This document shows, one piece after another, positions 27,673 to 35,819 of a stretch of 64,000 nucleotides of DNA. The translations under genes and the position numbers were made by a program. The first letter of the stretch is position 1. Each line of letters opens with the position of its first letter. The DNA lies in the NCBI GenBank assembly GCA_030425485.1, contig JAUIAM010000011.1, positions 35,318 through 99,317 of the forward strand. Reading direction: 5' to 3'. Source of the stretch: Verrucomicrobiia bacterium. Lineage in GTDB: Bacteria; Verrucomicrobiota; Verrucomicrobiia; Opitutales; Cerasicoccaceae. Below the pieces are notes generated by a model, which saw only the letters and a program-made list of their open reading frames with translations, searched no databases and was not told the origin of the DNA.

Positions 27673-29067
27673 TCAGGGCAGGACGGGCAATGCAGCGGCC
27701 GCGATGGCCTGCCCGTGGCGTTTCATTTTCTCATCCGGCATGCTGAGGCTAACCTTATCGGCCAGCGGCGCGAATTCCAGACTTAAGACTTTGCGTGCTT
27801 CATCCATGATGAGCTCGCCTCCGTTACCCGAGGTCACGCGACCGAGCAGCAGCAGGTGCCGGAAGTCATAAAAATCACTGTAGTGGGCAATGCTGTAGCC
27901 CAGGCAGGTTCCGATCGTACGGTAGATGTTGAGCGCGCGCTCGTCGCCTTGGGCCGCCTTGGACTGCACGCACTCCAGTTGCTCCGGGAAGGGAATCTCG
28001 CTGGAAATGCTCAGGCCACTGGCGGGGATCAGACGGGCCACTGCCTGCTGGGAAAAGTATTGCACGCCGCAGCCAGCATCACCGCTCCATTCATCAACGG
28101 GTGCATGCTCGCGATAGTCCACCGGGGCAAAAGCCAGCTCGTTCAGCCAACCCTTTACCTGACCGCTGCCATCCACGTATCCGGCAGCCTGACTGGTCCC
28201 CATCGAAATGCCGAGCACGGCCTGATCGCCGAGCGACATGGCCCCGGCCAGCGCGGTCACGTCGCCGTCGTTGGCCACGACTACGGGCACTTTCCACTCG
28301 GACTCCAGCTCCCGAAACAAGCCGCGGATGTGACGGTCGAAGTCCTCCGGGCTTAAGCCACGGAAGAGCGAGGCCGCACGCGGCTCGTTGTTAATGTATA
28401 CGCCAGCGGCACTGCCACCGATACCATCGAGACTGGGAAGGCGGCGCGCGGCGCGTTCGATGCTGTCGCGGATGCCCGCGATGTGGTAAGCCGGGTCCGA
28501 CTCAAAGTAAGGGCTCCACTTAATCTCTTCGGAGTAAATCACCTCACCCTCAATGAGGGCGGCGCACTTGCGGTCGCTTCCCCCGAGGTCAAAGCCAACG
28601 CGATTGCCCTTAAGCTGAAAGCTCGACTGCGCCTCCACGGGGGCACCCTCTGCCACTTCACCAACAGTACCTGCCCGCACGGCAAAGGCCTCACCAAACA
28701 CCGTGCTGCCCATGAAGTCGGAGTCGAAAGCGCGTGCGCCTTCGGGCGAATAAATCTCGGCTAGCTTGGCCGCGATTTCAGGTGCGCCCTCAACGATCAC
28801 CTGACTGCCACCCCAGGCCCAAAGCAGGAACTTCACCAGGCGCTCACTGTAGCGTAAGTTAAGCTTCAGGCTGCCGGCCCGGTCGGGCAACAAGCGCGTG
28901 GTAAAGGCGTTGAGCTTCCCGTCCGGTCGGCTGATGCCAAAGCGCACCGTGCGGAAATCAGGGTCCGCGCTGGCCAGTTCCTGAAAGGCCTGATTCCAGC
29001 TAGCCGCAGGCAGGAAGTCCGGATCAAGCACCGGTTTACATTTTACAGGTATGCTTAGTGTGTTCAC
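27673..29067 (-). CDS. ROK-family sugar kinase-like protein
   Basis: 464 residues from a GTG at 29067 that overlaps the nagB-like stop (GTGA). An N-terminal region of about 150 residues, not recognised, precedes a ROK/hexokinase-type ATPase core. The core has a phosphate loop VGFDLGGSDRKCAALI, the catalytic-base region VVANDGDVTALAG and the second phosphate loop ISMGTSQAAGYVD. The usual ROK zinc motif (Cys-Gly-x-x-Gly-Cys) is absent; GDAGCGVQYF is in its place. A glucosamine/ManNAc-type kinase role fits its neighbours, but the long N-terminus and missing zinc site make the substrate uncertain. Confidence 0.78.
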   Translation of the reverse strand: MNTLSIPVKCKPVLDPDFLPAASWNQAFQELASADPDFRTVRFGISRPDGKLNAFTTRLLPDRAGSLKLNLRYSERLVKFLLWAWGGSQVIVEGAPEIAAKLAEIYSPEGARAFDSDFMGSTVFGEAFAVRAGTVGEVAEGAPVEAQSSFQLKGNRVGFDLGGSDRKCAALIEGEVIYSEEIKWSPYFESDPAYHIAGIRDSIERAARRLPSLDGIGGSAAGVYINNEPRAASLFRGLSPEDFDRHIRGLFRELESEWKVPVVVANDGDVTALAGAMSLGDQAVLGISMGTSQAAGYVDGSGQVKGWLNELAFAPVDYREHAPVDEWSGDAGCGVQYFSQQAVARLIPASGLSISSEIPFPEQLECVQSKAAQGDERALNIYRTIGTCLGYSIAHYSDFYDFRHLLLLGRVTSGNGGELIMDEARKVLSLEFAPLADKVSLSMPDEKMKRHGQAIAAAALPVLP

Positions 29068-30977
29068 AGCGAGTAGTGTTTAAAACCTTCAATTGCCTCG
29101 TACTCGGCCAACCCGAGGGTGTCGTAGACTTGGGCCGTGGCGCTGTTGAGCTGACGCGCCAGAGCCCAGGAGTCGTGAACGTCCTGCTTGGCCACGCTGG
29201 GGGACTGGCTGCGCTGGGTCTGGTGCTGGTAAATGCCCTTGATCTTGAATTCCAGCTCGTCGGGCGAAAGCGGCACCGCCATGTCCATTTCGTGCATTTC
29301 CCACTCGGCTCCGGGGCCGCGGTAAAGCCATATCCAGCAGTCTGCCAACCAGCTCGCTCCCTCACAGCGCTTAAGCGCTTCAACGAGGACGTCGAAGCAG
29401 ATGGCAGGAACCGAGAGCGGGTCGTGCCCCTGCCCCGTGGCAAAAATCTGATGCGGCTGCACCTCATCCAGCAGCTTGGCCAGACGCTCCACATCCTCAT
29501 CGCCCGCCTTAAAGCGACGGTAGCGGCCGTTTTCATAGAACGGCAGATCGAGGAAGCGCAGGGCCTCCGGATCGATGCCTAACATGCGACCGGAGGAGCG
29601 GGCTTCACCACGGCGAATGAGCCCCTTCATCGTGCGCAGGTCCGAGGTATCTTCCCCAAAGGCGCCCTTCTGCTCAAGCTGCTCAAGCACGGAGCGGGCG
29701 AACTTCAGCTCCGCCACATCGTGGAGCTTCTCACCCAGCTCGATAATCAGCTCGATGGCGCGGCGCACGTCCGTATCCGGCACGGCGAGGTTGCCCGAAG
29801 TCTGGTAGGCCACCGTCACCTCGTGCCCCTGATTGGCCAGGCGGTGCAGTGTACCACCGAGGCAGAACACATCGTCCGTGGGCTCAGGGCTGAGGACGAG
29901 GCTGCGCTTGGGGAACGGCGAGGCGCGCTCCGGGCGGTGCGAATCGTCCGCGTCGGGCTTGCCACCGGGCCAACCGGTGATGGTGTGCTGAGTCTGGTTA
30001 AAAATGTCGATATTGAGGTCGTAGGCCGGCCCCTTCTCGGTCAGGAGGTCCGCCATGCTGTTTTCCGTGTAATCTTCATCGGTCAGCTTGAGCAAGGCCT
30101 TGCCCGACTTCTGCGCCAGCCAGACCACGGCCTTGCGGGTCATCTCCGCCGTCCACTCCACGGGACCAACCACCCAGGGGTAGCGGACGCGCGTAAGGTG
30201 CGAGGAGGCGGGCTCGTCTACGCAGAAAACACAGTCTTCGTGCGCCTGCAAGAGGCTCGCCGGGATGGACTCGGTGGGTGTGCCTTCGACTGATTCGGCA
30301 ATGACCTTGGCCTTGGCTTCACCCCATGCGAGTAGGAAGACCTTACGCGCCTCGAGGATCGTGCCCACGCCCATCGTGATGGCGTGACGGGGAACGTTCT
30401 CCTCCCCGAGAAAGTCACGGGCGGCGTCGCGTCGCGTCAGGCTGTCGAGCGTCACCAGGCGCGTGCGGGACTGGGGACCGGAGCCGGGCTCGTTAAAGCC
30501 GATGTGCCCGGTACGCCCGATGCCGAGGATCTGGATGTCGATCCCGCCAGCCTCACGAATGGCCTCTTCGTAGGCCTGGCAGGAGGCGAGCACGTCGTCG
30601 CGCTGGGCCAGACCGTCCGGCACGTGGGTGTTTTCCGCCAGGATGTCCACGTGGTCAAAGAGCTGGTCCTGCATAAAGCGGCGGTAGCTCTCAGGGTGAT
30701 CTCCAGAGAGGCCATAGTACTCATCCAGGTTAAAGGAAATAACATTGGCAAAGGACAGGCCCTCCTCGCGGTGACGGCGAATCAGCTCGCGGTACAGGCG
30801 CACAGGCGTCGAGCCAGTGGCCAGACCAAGCACGGCAGACTTTCCCTCGGCAGCGCGCGCACGGATCAAGTCCGTAATCGCATCGGCGGCCTGCAGGCAG
30901 GCCTCGTCAGCCGTGGGGTAGATGTTGACAGCGATACACTCGCGCTGGCTGAGACCAGAAGCATCAATCCTCTTCAT
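29064..30977 (-). CDS. nagB: Glucosamine-6-phosphate deaminase fused to a PIG-L-like domain
   Basis: 637 residues. The NagB domain (about 15-290) has GLATGSTPVRLY (phosphate loop), NLDEYYGL with the catalytic Asp/Glu near 84-85, and LGIGRTGHIGFNEPG near 151-165, so it should convert GlcN-6-P to fructose-6-P and ammonia. The C-terminal half (about 355-637) is PIG-L-like. Its first metal motif reads SPEPTDDV at 363-370 where active enzymes have S-P-H-P-D-D-(D/E), so the key His is Glu and a metal Asp is Thr. That domain may have lost deacetylase activity. Two-domain NagB proteins of this layout are known in Bacteroidetes. It is divergent from an AraC regulator. Confidence 0.88.
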   Translation of the reverse strand: MKRIDASGLSQRECIAVNIYPTADEACLQAADAITDLIRARAAEGKSAVLGLATGSTPVRLYRELIRRHREEGLSFANVISFNLDEYYGLSGDHPESYRRFMQDQLFDHVDILAENTHVPDGLAQRDDVLASCQAYEEAIREAGGIDIQILGIGRTGHIGFNEPGSGPQSRTRLVTLDSLTRRDAARDFLGEENVPRHAITMGVGTILEARKVFLLAWGEAKAKVIAESVEGTPTESIPASLLQAHEDCVFCVDEPASSHLTRVRYPWVVGPVEWTAEMTRKAVVWLAQKSGKALLKLTDEDYTENSMADLLTEKGPAYDLNIDIFNQTQHTITGWPGGKPDADDSHRPERASPFPKRSLVLSPEPTDDVFCLGGTLHRLANQGHEVTVAYQTSGNLAVPDTDVRRAIELIIELGEKLHDVAELKFARSVLEQLEQKGAFGEDTSDLRTMKGLIRRGEARSSGRMLGIDPEALRFLDLPFYENGRYRRFKAGDEDVERLAKLLDEVQPHQIFATGQGHDPLSVPAICFDVLVEALKRCEGASWLADCWIWLYRGPGAEWEMHEMDMAVPLSPDELEFKIKGIYQHQTQRSQSPSVAKQDVHDSWALARQLNSATAQVYDTLGLAEYEAIEGFKHYSL

Positions 30978-30993
30978 GACAGGCTATTATAGC

Positions 30994-31030
30994 ATTCCTA
31001 TACGGAATAGTATTTCCTTTTTCGGATATA
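30994..31030. promoter_or_regulatory. Candidate AraC-type operator repeats between nagB and araC
   Basis: ATTCCTATACGGAAT (30994-31008) is a palindrome with 5-bp arms. A related TTCC-N6-GGAT element follows at 31014-31027, about 18 bp (two helical turns) further on. The pair fills the 74-bp divergent promoter region. It is inferred from symmetry and spacing only. Confidence 0.4.
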
Positions 31031-31051
31031 TATTTGATAATTTCGGAACAA

Positions 31052-31903
31052 ATGAACCTCATGAAGTCTTTTCCTCCTCAACTAGAGGAGCCCGATAGCT
31101 ACCAACGCGGGGTAAATCTGCCCGCCAAGCGGCATTGCCGCAACGCCCTGGTCTTTATGCGCGAGGACCGCGTCAGCCTCCAGCAGATGCATTTCAGCAA
31201 CCGTTCCCACAACCGCCATGTGCTCATCCTCGTGCTGCAAACCCCGGGCAGCGTCACGGTGGACGGTATCGAGACTCCGCTTGGCCCCGGGCAGGGTCTG
31301 CTCGTCCTGCCCTACCAGTTTCACCACTACCTCAATATTGAGAACGAACGCCTCCGCTGGCTCTTTATCACCTTCGAGCTGGATGAAGGGGCGGCGCCAC
31401 TGGACCCCTTTGCTCACCGCCTGCTCCAACCGGAACAGGATACCCTGCAAACCTGGGCCGCAATCGCCCAGACATGGGCCAGCGCAGGAAGTTCTCTCCA
31501 CGAAGTACTGCCCCAGATCGACCTCCTCCTGCTCAAGCTGGAAAAAGCCAACCCAGAGGTTTCCGTAAACCCCCTCCCCCGCCAAGACAACTCGTGGATC
31601 GCCCGCGTGGAGTCGCTCCTGCGTCAAGCCGTGGACGAGCACTGGACGCTCGACGAAGTCGCCCGCCGCTGCGGTATATCCGAGCGACACCTGCGCACTC
31701 GCTTCGAGGCCGAAACCGGCGTCAGCATCCGTCGCTACCGGGCCAACTACCAACTGCACCGCACGCTCTCGCTCATGCAGGGACGCCAAGTCAGCCTGAG
31801 CGACATCGCCGGGCGCGTCGGCTTCCAGTCCTCCGCCGCCTTCAGCCGCTTCATCCGCCGCGAAACCGGCCTCACCCCCTCCGAACTCAAGCGCACCCTC
31901 TAG
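31052..31903 (+). CDS. AraC-family transcriptional regulator
   Basis: 283 residues from the ATG at 31052 (an in-frame ATG nine bases later and a TTG at 31034 are alternatives). An N-terminal cupin-like sugar-sensing domain (GPGQGLLVLPYQFHHYL near 90) is followed by two C-terminal helix-turn-helices: WTLDEVARRCGISERHLRTRF and the AraC signature region VSLSDIAGRVGFQSSAAFSRF...TGLTPSELKR. It is divergent from the nagB-like operon, which it probably activates in response to an amino sugar. Its TAG stop lies in a CTAGACTGTGTCTTCA element related to the repeat ends at 26.6-26.8 kb. Confidence 0.92.
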   Translation: MNLMKSFPPQLEEPDSYQRGVNLPAKRHCRNALVFMREDRVSLQQMHFSNRSHNRHVLILVLQTPGSVTVDGIETPLGPGQGLLVLPYQFHHYLNIENERLRWLFITFELDEGAAPLDPFAHRLLQPEQDTLQTWAAIAQTWASAGSSLHEVLPQIDLLLLKLEKANPEVSVNPLPRQDNSWIARVESLLRQAVDEHWTLDEVARRCGISERHLRTRFEAETGVSIRRYRANYQLHRTLSLMQGRQVSLSDIAGRVGFQSSAAFSRFIRRETGLTPSELKRTL

Positions 31904-31915
31904 ACTGTGTCTTCA
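31900..31915 (+). repeat. Solo CTAG(A/G)CTGTGTCTTCA element
   Basis: CTAGACTGTGTCTTCA matches the right terminal repeat of the 26630-26794 element in 15 of 16 positions. It includes the araC stop codon. Nothing resembling the second end is seen before tRNA-Leu. Confidence 0.5.
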
Positions 31916-31986
31916 CACGAAAGCGGGTAAAGCTTTACAAAGGCCAAACGCTCTAGTTTCGTATGGCCTGCTACTTGCAACCCCTT

Positions 31987-32072
31987 GCCCGGGTGGTGAA
32001 ATGGTAGACACTGGGGATTTAAAATCCCTTGCTCGTAAGAGCGTGCGGGTTCGAGTCCCGCCCCGGGCACCA
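31987..32072 (+). tRNA. tRNA-Leu (UAA)
   Basis: 86-nt class II tRNA. The acceptor stem GCCCGGG (31987-31993) pairs with CCCGGGC (32062-32068), with an encoded ACCA end. The anticodon loop TTTAAAA gives anticodon UAA for codon UUA. The long variable arm (GCTCGTAAGAGC) and the T-loop GGTTCGAGTCC are as expected for leucine. Confidence 0.97.
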
Positions 32073-32166
32073 TTTACAACCTTCACTTGCGCATGCAGCG
32101 CCTGGACCTATCAATACTGGAGACGCAGTGCCTGCCCTCTTAGGCCGCTGAAGCCCAGTGGATATT

Positions 32167-33762
32167 TTACCAGGAATCCGTCCGAAATGGGCTAGCCGGT
32201 AAGCCTGCTGAATTGTACAGATTGCAACCCTCTGGGTTCGATGCCCAGGCATAGCGCACGGCAACGGGCTCCGCTATCGCATCGTTCCATACCTCTACCC
32301 TATCGCTATCCACGATCCGCGCCTGCGCCCACTTCCACTTACGGTCCGCGCCGCATATCTGGAAATACGTAAGCGGGGAATCAACAGCCTCAACGGGGGA
32401 CCATAGGTCTTCCTTATGACCGACCATCAGCCCCTCCGCCACATGGTCAAATCGGATAACGGCCTTACTGCCCTCGAATTCCGCAGCGGAATAAAGCGGA
32501 CCTGAGCTGACGATCTCTCGCCCGTAGTCACTCGCCAAAGCCAAGCGTGCCAGGCGACGCCCGACCTCGATCTTGTTACGGGGGTGTACATCTTCGGCCT
32601 CCCCGATATCGATCGCGATAGCCATGCCGGTTTGAGATACCGAGAGCGTCTTCAACTGCGATTCACGTAGATTAGCCCAGTGGTCTAAATCAAGGGGCCG
32701 CTCGCTTGGGGCACGGAAGTTTGCCAACTGCACGAAGTAAAAAGGGAAGTCTCCCTGCCCCCACTGCTTACGCCAATCCTCAATCATGCGGCTGAACGTC
32801 CAATGATAGGAGCGAGACTGATCCGCAATACCGTTGGCCTCACCCTGATACCAGATAACGCCACGGATGGCATAAGTCATCACAGGAGACAGCATGCCGT
32901 TGTAAAGAGTCTGCGGATAATGTGCCGTTTCAGACGGAGACAGTGCCAGCCTTGTGATTCGCTTCGGCGGCGTTTTGCCCGGGTGCTCCGCCTTCCACTG
33001 CTCGATTTCCCGCTCAGCAGCCGCAAGGTCAAAGTCCAGCTCCGCCTCGTCTTTGGCTGCCGTGTAGGCGCGCTCGACCGGGTTCTCCATCAGAATCTCA
33101 CGCCGGGTCCACGCCTGTATGGGGGAGCCACTCCACGAGCAGCGGATGATACCAATAGGCATCTCTAACTCCCGGTATAGTTCACGCGCAAAAAAGTAGG
33201 CCGTGCCCGAAAACCCACTCACCGTGTCAGGCGAGCAGACTTGCCACTTTCCTCCCACATCGCTCTGGGGCTCGTCAGGTGCCAGCGTCGAGTAAACATG
33301 CATCTGCCGGATGAGCGGGTACTCAGCCTTCGGGATTTCATCCGCAATGGGTGTAGCCGCACCATGCTGGGTCGATAAGGCTTTCAGGCTATAGTGCATG
33401 TTTGATTGGCCGGAGCACAGCCAAACCTCGCCCACAAGCACATCCCGTATGAGCACTTCATCATCCCGGCTAGAGGTTATACGCATCTCGCGCGACTCCG
33501 CACTCACGTCCATTGGCTCCAGCTCGATCCTCCACTGGCCGTCCTGGTCCACCTGTGTCGTGCGACACTGCCCCCAAAAGGCGACACTCACCTCTGCCCC
33601 GGGAGTTGCCGTCCCCCAAACCGGAACCGTATGATCCCGCTGCAAAACCATGTGGTCAGAAAAGATGCTCGGCAGAGCCAGTTCAGCGCGCACATCCCCG
33701 ACGTTTATCAGAAGCAAGATGACGGGGAGTAGGAAAAGTCGATAGGGTTGGGGCATGAACAT
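32167..33762 (-). CDS. Sialate O-acetylesterase family (SGNH-type) exported esterase
   Basis: 531 residues if started at 33762 (MFMPQPYRLF); ATG 33756 is equally possible, and both give a signal peptide ending about VRA. An N-terminal beta domain (PSIFSDHMVLQRDHTVPVWG) is typical of this family. The catalytic domain has GQSNM near 118-122 (Ser nucleophile), WYQGEAN (Gly/Asn oxyanion block) and a C-terminal DVHP with the Asp-x-x-His pair. It removes O-acetyl groups from sialic acids or from plant and algal glycans. It is divergent from the sialidase-like lipoprotein, with a shared motif in the 258-bp spacer, and it opens the glycan locus. Confidence 0.88.
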   Translation of the reverse strand: MFMPQPYRLFLLPVILLLINVGDVRAELALPSIFSDHMVLQRDHTVPVWGTATPGAEVSVAFWGQCRTTQVDQDGQWRIELEPMDVSAESREMRITSSRDDEVLIRDVLVGEVWLCSGQSNMHYSLKALSTQHGAATPIADEIPKAEYPLIRQMHVYSTLAPDEPQSDVGGKWQVCSPDTVSGFSGTAYFFARELYRELEMPIGIIRCSWSGSPIQAWTRREILMENPVERAYTAAKDEAELDFDLAAAEREIEQWKAEHPGKTPPKRITRLALSPSETAHYPQTLYNGMLSPVMTYAIRGVIWYQGEANGIADQSRSYHWTFSRMIEDWRKQWGQGDFPFYFVQLANFRAPSERPLDLDHWANLRESQLKTLSVSQTGMAIAIDIGEAEDVHPRNKIEVGRRLARLALASDYGREIVSSGPLYSAAEFEGSKAVIRFDHVAEGLMVGHKEDLWSPVEAVDSPLTYFQICGADRKWKWAQARIVDSDRVEVWNDAIAEPVAVRYAWASNPEGCNLYNSAGLPASPFRTDSW

Positions 33763-33887
33763 AACGCGCTTACATCTTACGCGCTGCCGCGAGGAACGAA
33801 AATACCGAAACGTCGAAAAGGTATGTGAAAACAGGTCAGCCAAGAAGACGCCTCGTCCAACATTTATTAGCATTCGCCAGCGCCTCC

Positions 33888-33914
33888 AATTGGGCAAAAA
33901 CAGAATGTTTTATG
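33888..33914 (+). promoter_or_regulatory. Candidate regulon motif, copy 1 (TTGGGCAAAA...TTTTA)
   Basis: AATTGGGCAAAAACAG...TTTTATG lies between the divergent esterase and sialidase-like genes. The core TTGGGCAAAA and the downstream TTTTA spacing recur at 36599-36624, and the core recurs in the form AATTGGGTAAAG at 38903-38914. It is inferred from this repetition. Confidence 0.42.
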
Positions 33915-33951
33915 TTAAATATGGTAAAGCCCGGCACATGTTAATATGCTA

Positions 33952-33991
33952 GGCTAATGGCTTCACCCGTACAAAACTCAACGTATTAGCC
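33952..33991. promoter_or_regulatory. Inverted repeat GGCTAAT / ATTAGCC upstream of the sialidase-like gene
   Basis: A 7-bp perfect inverted repeat (33952-33958 and 33985-33991) with a 26-bp spacer, 30 bp before the start codon of the downstream gene. It could be an operator or a transcript hairpin. The evidence is weak. Confidence 0.25.
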
Positions 33992-34020
33992 ATGTCATCC
34001 CCCAGTCTTTTCCACCACCT

Positions 34021-35379
34021 ATGAGATATTCCCATCTAACCCTATCCCTGGCCATCCCTGCCACGCTCTTGGCGTTCTCGCTCGGGTGCACGCAGGCGAA
34101 CTCGCAGGCTCGCAGCACTGCCGTAAATGCAAAGCCTGCCGCCGTAGCAGAAAGTGCGTCCACCCCCTCCATGAACGGTTTTGAAATCGGAACGGAGATC
34201 AATTCACAAGGCAGCCCCGTCGTAAACATGTGGGGCCCCGGCTTTCCGCCTCCCGGCGGTGTGGGCGGCGCCTACATCCCGCTCGACAACGCGGAGCATG
34301 CGCTGATCTTCAGCGACGCAATCGAGGCTGGCGGCTACAACCACCATGCAAATTTCTATCACGCCAACGATACGTTCTATGGCTCGTGGAGCAACCACCC
34401 CAAGGGCGAGGATGCCGCAGGCCAGCGCGTGCTGTATTCATATTCCCATGACGGCATCACCTGGCACCAGTGGGAAGAACTCTTTCCGGCGCCGGATGAA
34501 GTCAAGGAGTGGGAAACCGGGTTTGGCTACTACTCAGTGGCCGGGGACTGGTTCACCGTGGACGGCGAAGTCTACGCCACCGCCCATGTCTACGAGTTCG
34601 CCGGCTGGGAAAACGCGGACAAGACCAACACGCAACTCTTCCGCGATAAAGATCACTACTTCCGTATCCACAAGTTCCACGGCTACCTGTGCCGCAAGGT
34701 GTCTTCGGACGGCACACTGGGCCCCATCTTTGCCATCTCCAGCGACTTAGACGGCATCGAGGGTATGGCATACGACTACACCCCCTACGGTGTAAACCCG
34801 GCTTACGATGCGATCGCAGACACCATCCGCAAGGAGCGTAGCGAACGCGCCCGCTTCAAGAAGAACAAGCCTAAGCCCATCGACCAGGCCCGACTCGTTG
34901 AGCCCGCGATCTATAAAACGATCGACGGCAAACTCGTCACCATCCTGCGCGACGACCGCTTCTCTCATCGCAAGTACATGAGCTACTCCCTGGACGGAGG
35001 CACCACCTGGGCAACCGCGCTCCCCACCAACATCCCCGACTCCCCGTCCCTGGACATGGCCCTCAACACACCCGACGGCACCGTCCTGCTCGTGGGAAAT
35101 CACTGCGCCACCGCCTTCGACAACCCCTCCAACCCGCGACACTACAAGCGCGACATACTCGACATCGCGGTCAGCCTCGATGGCTACTTCTTCGACGTTA
35201 CCTACGTGATAAAGTCTGGCGCACACCAATGGCGCGTTCCACAAAAGGAAGTGCGCGCACGTGGGGGCGGCCCTCAGTACCCGGATGCCCTCGTCGTTGG
35301 TGACTACCTTTACGTCATGTACTCCTACGGCAAAGAAGACATCTGGTGCTCACGCGTTGCGCTGGCTGACTTACTCTAG
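34021..35379 (+). CDS. Sialidase-like (Asp-box beta-propeller) lipoprotein
   Basis: 452 residues. The lipobox LAFSLGC places the lipidated Cys at residue 23, so it is probably attached to a membrane facing the periplasm or surface. Two Asp-box motifs are visible, SHDGITW (142-148) and SLDGGTTW (323-330), with a third weak one near 385. They mark the six-bladed propeller of sialidases and related GH or lyase families. The rest does not identify a specific activity, and the sialidase Arg triad could not be confirmed. The position between a sialate esterase and a NanA-family lyase makes sialic-acid or similar glycan cleavage plausible. A strong terminator follows. Confidence 0.75.
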   Translation: MRYSHLTLSLAIPATLLAFSLGCTQANSQARSTAVNAKPAAVAESASTPSMNGFEIGTEINSQGSPVVNMWGPGFPPPGGVGGAYIPLDNAEHALIFSDAIEAGGYNHHANFYHANDTFYGSWSNHPKGEDAAGQRVLYSYSHDGITWHQWEELFPAPDEVKEWETGFGYYSVAGDWFTVDGEVYATAHVYEFAGWENADKTNTQLFRDKDHYFRIHKFHGYLCRKVSSDGTLGPIFAISSDLDGIEGMAYDYTPYGVNPAYDAIADTIRKERSERARFKKNKPKPIDQARLVEPAIYKTIDGKLVTILRDDRFSHRKYMSYSLDGGTTWATALPTNIPDSPSLDMALNTPDGTVLLVGNHCATAFDNPSNPRHYKRDILDIAVSLDGYFFDVTYVIKSGAHQWRVPQKEVRARGGGPQYPDALVVGDYLYVMYSYGKEDIWCSRVALADLL

Positions 35380-35414
35380 CAGGCCTCAGTACACCGCATT
35401 TGCTTTCGCCCAAA

Positions 35415-35439
35415 GCCGCCCATACCGGGCGGCTTTTTT
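35415..35439 (+). terminator. Rho-independent terminator of the sialidase-like gene
   Basis: GCCGCCC (35415-35421) pairs with GGGCGGC (35427-35433) around a 5-base loop, followed by six T. It lies 36 bp after the stop codon. Confidence 0.93.
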
Positions 35440-35769
35440 AGTGTCGTCAGTCCGCAAAGAAAGCACGCACGAAACAAGCCTCCTCTTCCGTCTGATGAGT
35501 CTACGAAGACATTGCCCGGAGCAATCGGTCGGGCGGAATGTCTCGCGATGGCCATCACCGTTGCCTTAGAGCAGTTTCAGCAAAGGCATAGCTGAAGATG
35601 TCTGAATCATTTAACGGCGGCTTAGCCAGATGCACCCTGATAGGCCCAGGGTAATCTGTTTGCGTCTGTGTTATCTAATCTGCGGGCAGAATATTGCTAA
35701 CACGCCCGCTTCCTTACCAATGACAGTTGGCTACAAAGGAGCCTTGAAAATACAAAGTGCCGCAGAAAT
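35440..35769. other. Non-coding spacer without a recognisable gene
   Basis: About 330 bp after the terminator. There is no convincing reading frame. The part near 35656-35700 (ATCTGTTTGCGTCTGTGTTA ... ATATTGCTAA) looks like a decayed copy of the sequence at 63901-63975 in reverse orientation. Confidence 0.5.
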
Positions 35770-35819
35770 GGCCAAACCGCTCTGCGCCTCTGCGGTGTAA
35801 TAGTATAGACACGGCCTAG
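35770..35819 (-). repeat. Partial copy of the composite extragenic repeat, copy C
   Basis: On the minus strand the sequence starts CTAGGCCGTGTCTATACTA and continues into a CACCGCAGAGGCGCAGAG stretch, matching the end of copy A at 26.6 kb. The CTAG end supplies the TAG stop of the pseudopilin gene. Confidence 0.7.

Noticed and set aside
32019..32264. Minus-strand frame containing CPGRDSNPHALTSKGF
   Set aside because: This is the well-known false protein from the antisense of tRNA-Leu and its flank.
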